From: Sinonovacula constricta
Lineage: Eukaryota; Mollusca; Bivalvia; Cardiida; Solecurtidae
DNA: 64,000 bases
Assembly (NCBI GenBank): GCA_007844125.1
Contig: CM017559.1
Location: forward strand, 68,712,546-68,776,545
Direction of reading: 5' to 3'
The notes beneath the pieces were generated by a model. That model worked only from the letters and a program-made list of their open reading frames with translations, was not told the origin of the DNA and ran no database searches. How positions within the stretch are numbered: the first letter of the stretch is position 1; each line of letters begins with the position of its first letter. Below are positions 61,741-64,000 of this stretch, piece after piece. The position numbers and the translations under genes were made by a program.

Positions 61741-64000
61741 ATGGAGGAATCATCTAAGGTAAGTGCAAATGTGCACTTATATAACATATTTTACACTGTG
61801 AAAGTGCTTTGTCAGATAAACGCTTTGCTTTGAGATGCATTTCACGAATCTCCGCTAGCTTTTGCATAAGTAGGTCAGGTTGTGTATTGAAATTGTGTAT
61901 TGAGTAACAGGTTGCCGAAGGGGTGTTTACACCCACCTGTCTATTTTATGTCAGAATTCGCATTTGTGTTATAGTTACTAGTGTTGTGTCTAAAGGTGGT
62001 GGATACGAAGATAAATGACAGGGCAGAGTAGATCCAGATATGAAACGTGAAAATATGATCCAAAATAATATGTATAGTAATACCTGGCTTGAAGTTTCGG
62101 ATAGGTCCCTAATTTGTCTTAAGTCTATTTTGCTGTTGTGAACCATATTAGCGTGTATGAATTTTAAACATGTATATACACATGCTGTTTATCTGTACTT
62201 GAATGGAATAATGACTTCTATGGCCGTCACATGAACTCATGTTTAAGTTAAATAGATTATAAACAAGTAGACTGCAGTGCTATTTTTAATCCATTATTCC
62301 GTTTGGTTTAATAAACCTTTTTCATGTATTGTTAATATGTACATTAAAAAATGCAAACCAGACTGACCTACTACAAGTTGCTGTTAAAGCTTGCATAACC
62401 CATGCTAGGATAATTCTGTAATGAGAAGTATCAAGTCATGTATTTGTAGGATGTCAGTCAAAAGCACAATGTCAGGTCAAAAGCACATCAGTGCTTATGT
62501 TTTCTTGTTGTGTATATAAATGCCGACTCTAAACAAAAGTTATTTATTTATTTATTTATATTTATTTATATATTTATATTTATTTATTTAATTTTATTAT
62601 AGGATTATTTTACAACAATCTAGATCTGTAATCTATCCAAAGATGGTATCCACTTGATACAATATACCTTTATTATATACAGGATGCCTTCGTGAAAATA
62701 CTGGTAAACTTGCTAGAACCTTAGCAAGGGAGTTATATTACTACTATGCATAATGACTTTGGTATTTTGTGGCCCAGGTTTGAAACATTGCTGTACTGAT
62801 TGCAAAAAAACATAAGCTTTTCACTGACACTGATCAGTTAAACCAGTTAATGTCAACCTTTTTGACCAATGATTTAGAAACCACCCACTCTTAATTTCCT
62901 TGCTGTCAATGCTTTGTAAGCAGAAACTTGTTTATTTTGATCTAAACTGTTTTCGCAATCACCGGTCGCAAAAGCTCAAGTGGTAGAGCTCGGCTTGAGG
63001 ATCGGGATGTCATGGGTTCAAACCCCGGCCAGGTCAAACCAAAGTCTTTAAAGTTGGTAGGAGTGGCTTTTCTCCTAACGCTCGTGGCTAAGATGACAGC
63101 ATTACACCTGACTCGTCGGTGTCAGTAAAATGGACCAGCCAGGTTCAGTCACTGGGCACCTCATAAGAGCCCCTGCACTATAATGATAGAAAAGCTACAC
63201 AGTATCGCCAAAACTGCCAGCAAATCCAAATCCCATGTTTGCCCAATCAATCTACACTAAGCATTTTAAGAGTTACTTGTCTGGATAATCAGATGTGTAA
63301 GAATGCCATTATTTCCATTTTAAGTGTTATATGTAATGATGATCTTTAAACAAAATGTGTTGTTCTTTTTTGTTTTATTGAAGAAATCTATATTTAATTG
63401 TTTGTTCTTCTTGTATTTCCCAGTTGCCTTCCATTGTGGAGCTCAATGTGGGAGGGAGGTACTTCACTACTACCTTGTTGACCTTGACCAAGTGCAAAAA
63501 CAATATGCTGGCAGCCATGTTCAGCGGGAACTACTCTGTCATGAGAGACAACAATGGACGCTTTTTCATTGATGCAGATGGTGACAACTTTGCTCACATC
63601 CTCAACTATCTGAGATATGGACACATTCCACCTGCCTCCATTGCTGACTCTGTATATCAAGAGGCACTGTACTTTGGTGTGAATGGACTTGTAGAGGAAC
63701 TAGAAAAATACCCAAGTATACTTGGAAAAATCCAGAGAAACTCTTTTAGGAATAGATTTCCAGGTTACAGAGAGTGTATAGATACAATTTTATCTGCAGC
63801 ATCATCTCCTACAAGCAAGACAACATCAACCATCAAAGTTCTGTTGTTTCAGAAGGAGAGTCCAGAAGCCCATATGCATCAATGTTCAGTTTGCTCAAAA
63901 TATGACAATCAAACATTCTTCACTGCAGATGCCACATTGGGACCTTGGTCACATGACTGTTCTGAGAAAGATGTACTGAATTGTCTGGTGTTTGACCTGG
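61741..64000 (+). CDS. KCTD7: KCTD7/KCTD14-like BTB adaptor protein (5' part, cut by window end)
   Basis: Exon 1 (61741-61758) encodes only MEESSK, with start context AAAATGG and donor AAG|GTAAGT. Exon 2 begins at 63424 after TTTCCCAG and stays open to the window end (192 codons plus one base). The T1-type BTB domain spans about residues 9-105: VELNVGGRYFTT, the family motif MLAAMFSG, RFFIDADGDNFAHILNYLR and YQEALYFGVNGLVEELE. The C-terminal half has IKVLLFQKESPE and LGPWSHDC ... LNCLVFDL, which match the KCTD7/KCTD14 tail. From the family, KCTD7 acts with cullin-3 ubiquitin ligase and affects neuronal excitability; that role is inferred here. Intron 1 (61759-63423) holds an ATTT microsatellite and a SINE. 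Which of KCTD7 or KCTD14 is the closer relative is not settled. Confidence 0.9.
62541..62602. repeat. TATT/TATA tetranucleotide microsatellite
   Basis: TATTTATTTATTTATTTATA followed by interrupted TTTATTTATA units, inside the KCTD7-like intron. Confidence 0.9.
62963..63240 (+). mobile_element. tRNA-derived SINE (family B), plus orientation
   Basis: Head with AGCTCAAGTGGTAGAGCTC and B box GGGTTCAAACCCC. The body, ACACCTGACTCGTCGG, GGACCAGCCAGGTTCAGTC, GGGCACCTCATAAGAGCCCC and AACTGCCAGCAAATCC, aligns with the copy at 47107-47394. CAATCA occurs at both ends as a possible short duplication. It lies in the KCTD7-like intron, 180 bp before exon 2. Confidence 0.8.

Overview
This window looks like nuclear DNA of a lophotrochozoan animal, most likely a bivalve mollusc. 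The reasons are AT-rich sequence with long introns, three animal-type genes with GT-AG splice sites, many tRNA-derived SINEs and small inverted-repeat elements of the kind abundant in bivalves, and very heavy minisatellite content. There is no bacterial gene organisation. The species cannot be told from the sequence alone.

Layout. The left third (1-17256) is dominated by tandem arrays: a 31-bp array at 1-6780 that runs off the left edge, a 40-bp array at 10687-15520 and a 20-bp array at 16447-17256. Between the first two lies a 384-bp miniature LTR retrotransposon (7489-7872). Each of its 130-bp LTRs carries a tRNA-like RNA polymerase III unit, and a lysine-tRNA primer-binding site follows the first LTR. 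From 17.3 to 33 kb I see no certain exon. This stretch holds dispersed repeats, including one family with terminal inverted repeats that has at least eight copies in the window, plus a 16-bp array (22991-24515) and a 41-bp array (31866-32400).

Genes. (1) On the minus strand, 33069-33643 is the first coding exon of a PDZ-domain protein. A candidate promoter and non-coding first exon lie near 43230-43575, which would put the 4.2-kb 33-bp array (34523-38703) inside its first intron. (2) On the plus strand, 53061-57083 encodes a GATAD2/p66 subunit of the NuRD chromatin complex. Its probable non-coding first exon ends at 49790. A frame change in its last exon is exactly repaired by removing a 49-nt GT-AG segment at 55901-55949. 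(3) On the plus strand, 61741-64000 is the 5' part of a KCTD7/KCTD14-like BTB adaptor, cut by the window end, with a perfect CRE palindrome just upstream. The three genes are not obviously related in function; this is ordinary animal gene spacing.

Mobile and repeated DNA. Besides the miniature LTR element there is a 409-bp hAT-type MITE with a perfect 8-bp target duplication (51674-52082), a 1-kb foldback element (47490-48501), two copies of one tRNA-SINE family, several remnants of another, one SINE with a conserved central domain, and many short hairpin repeats. The seven large minisatellites have unrelated unit lengths (31, 40, 20, 16, 41, 33 and 70 bp) and together occupy roughly 30% of the window. 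Coordinates of dispersed repeats were judged by eye and are approximate unless target duplications or splice sites fix them.
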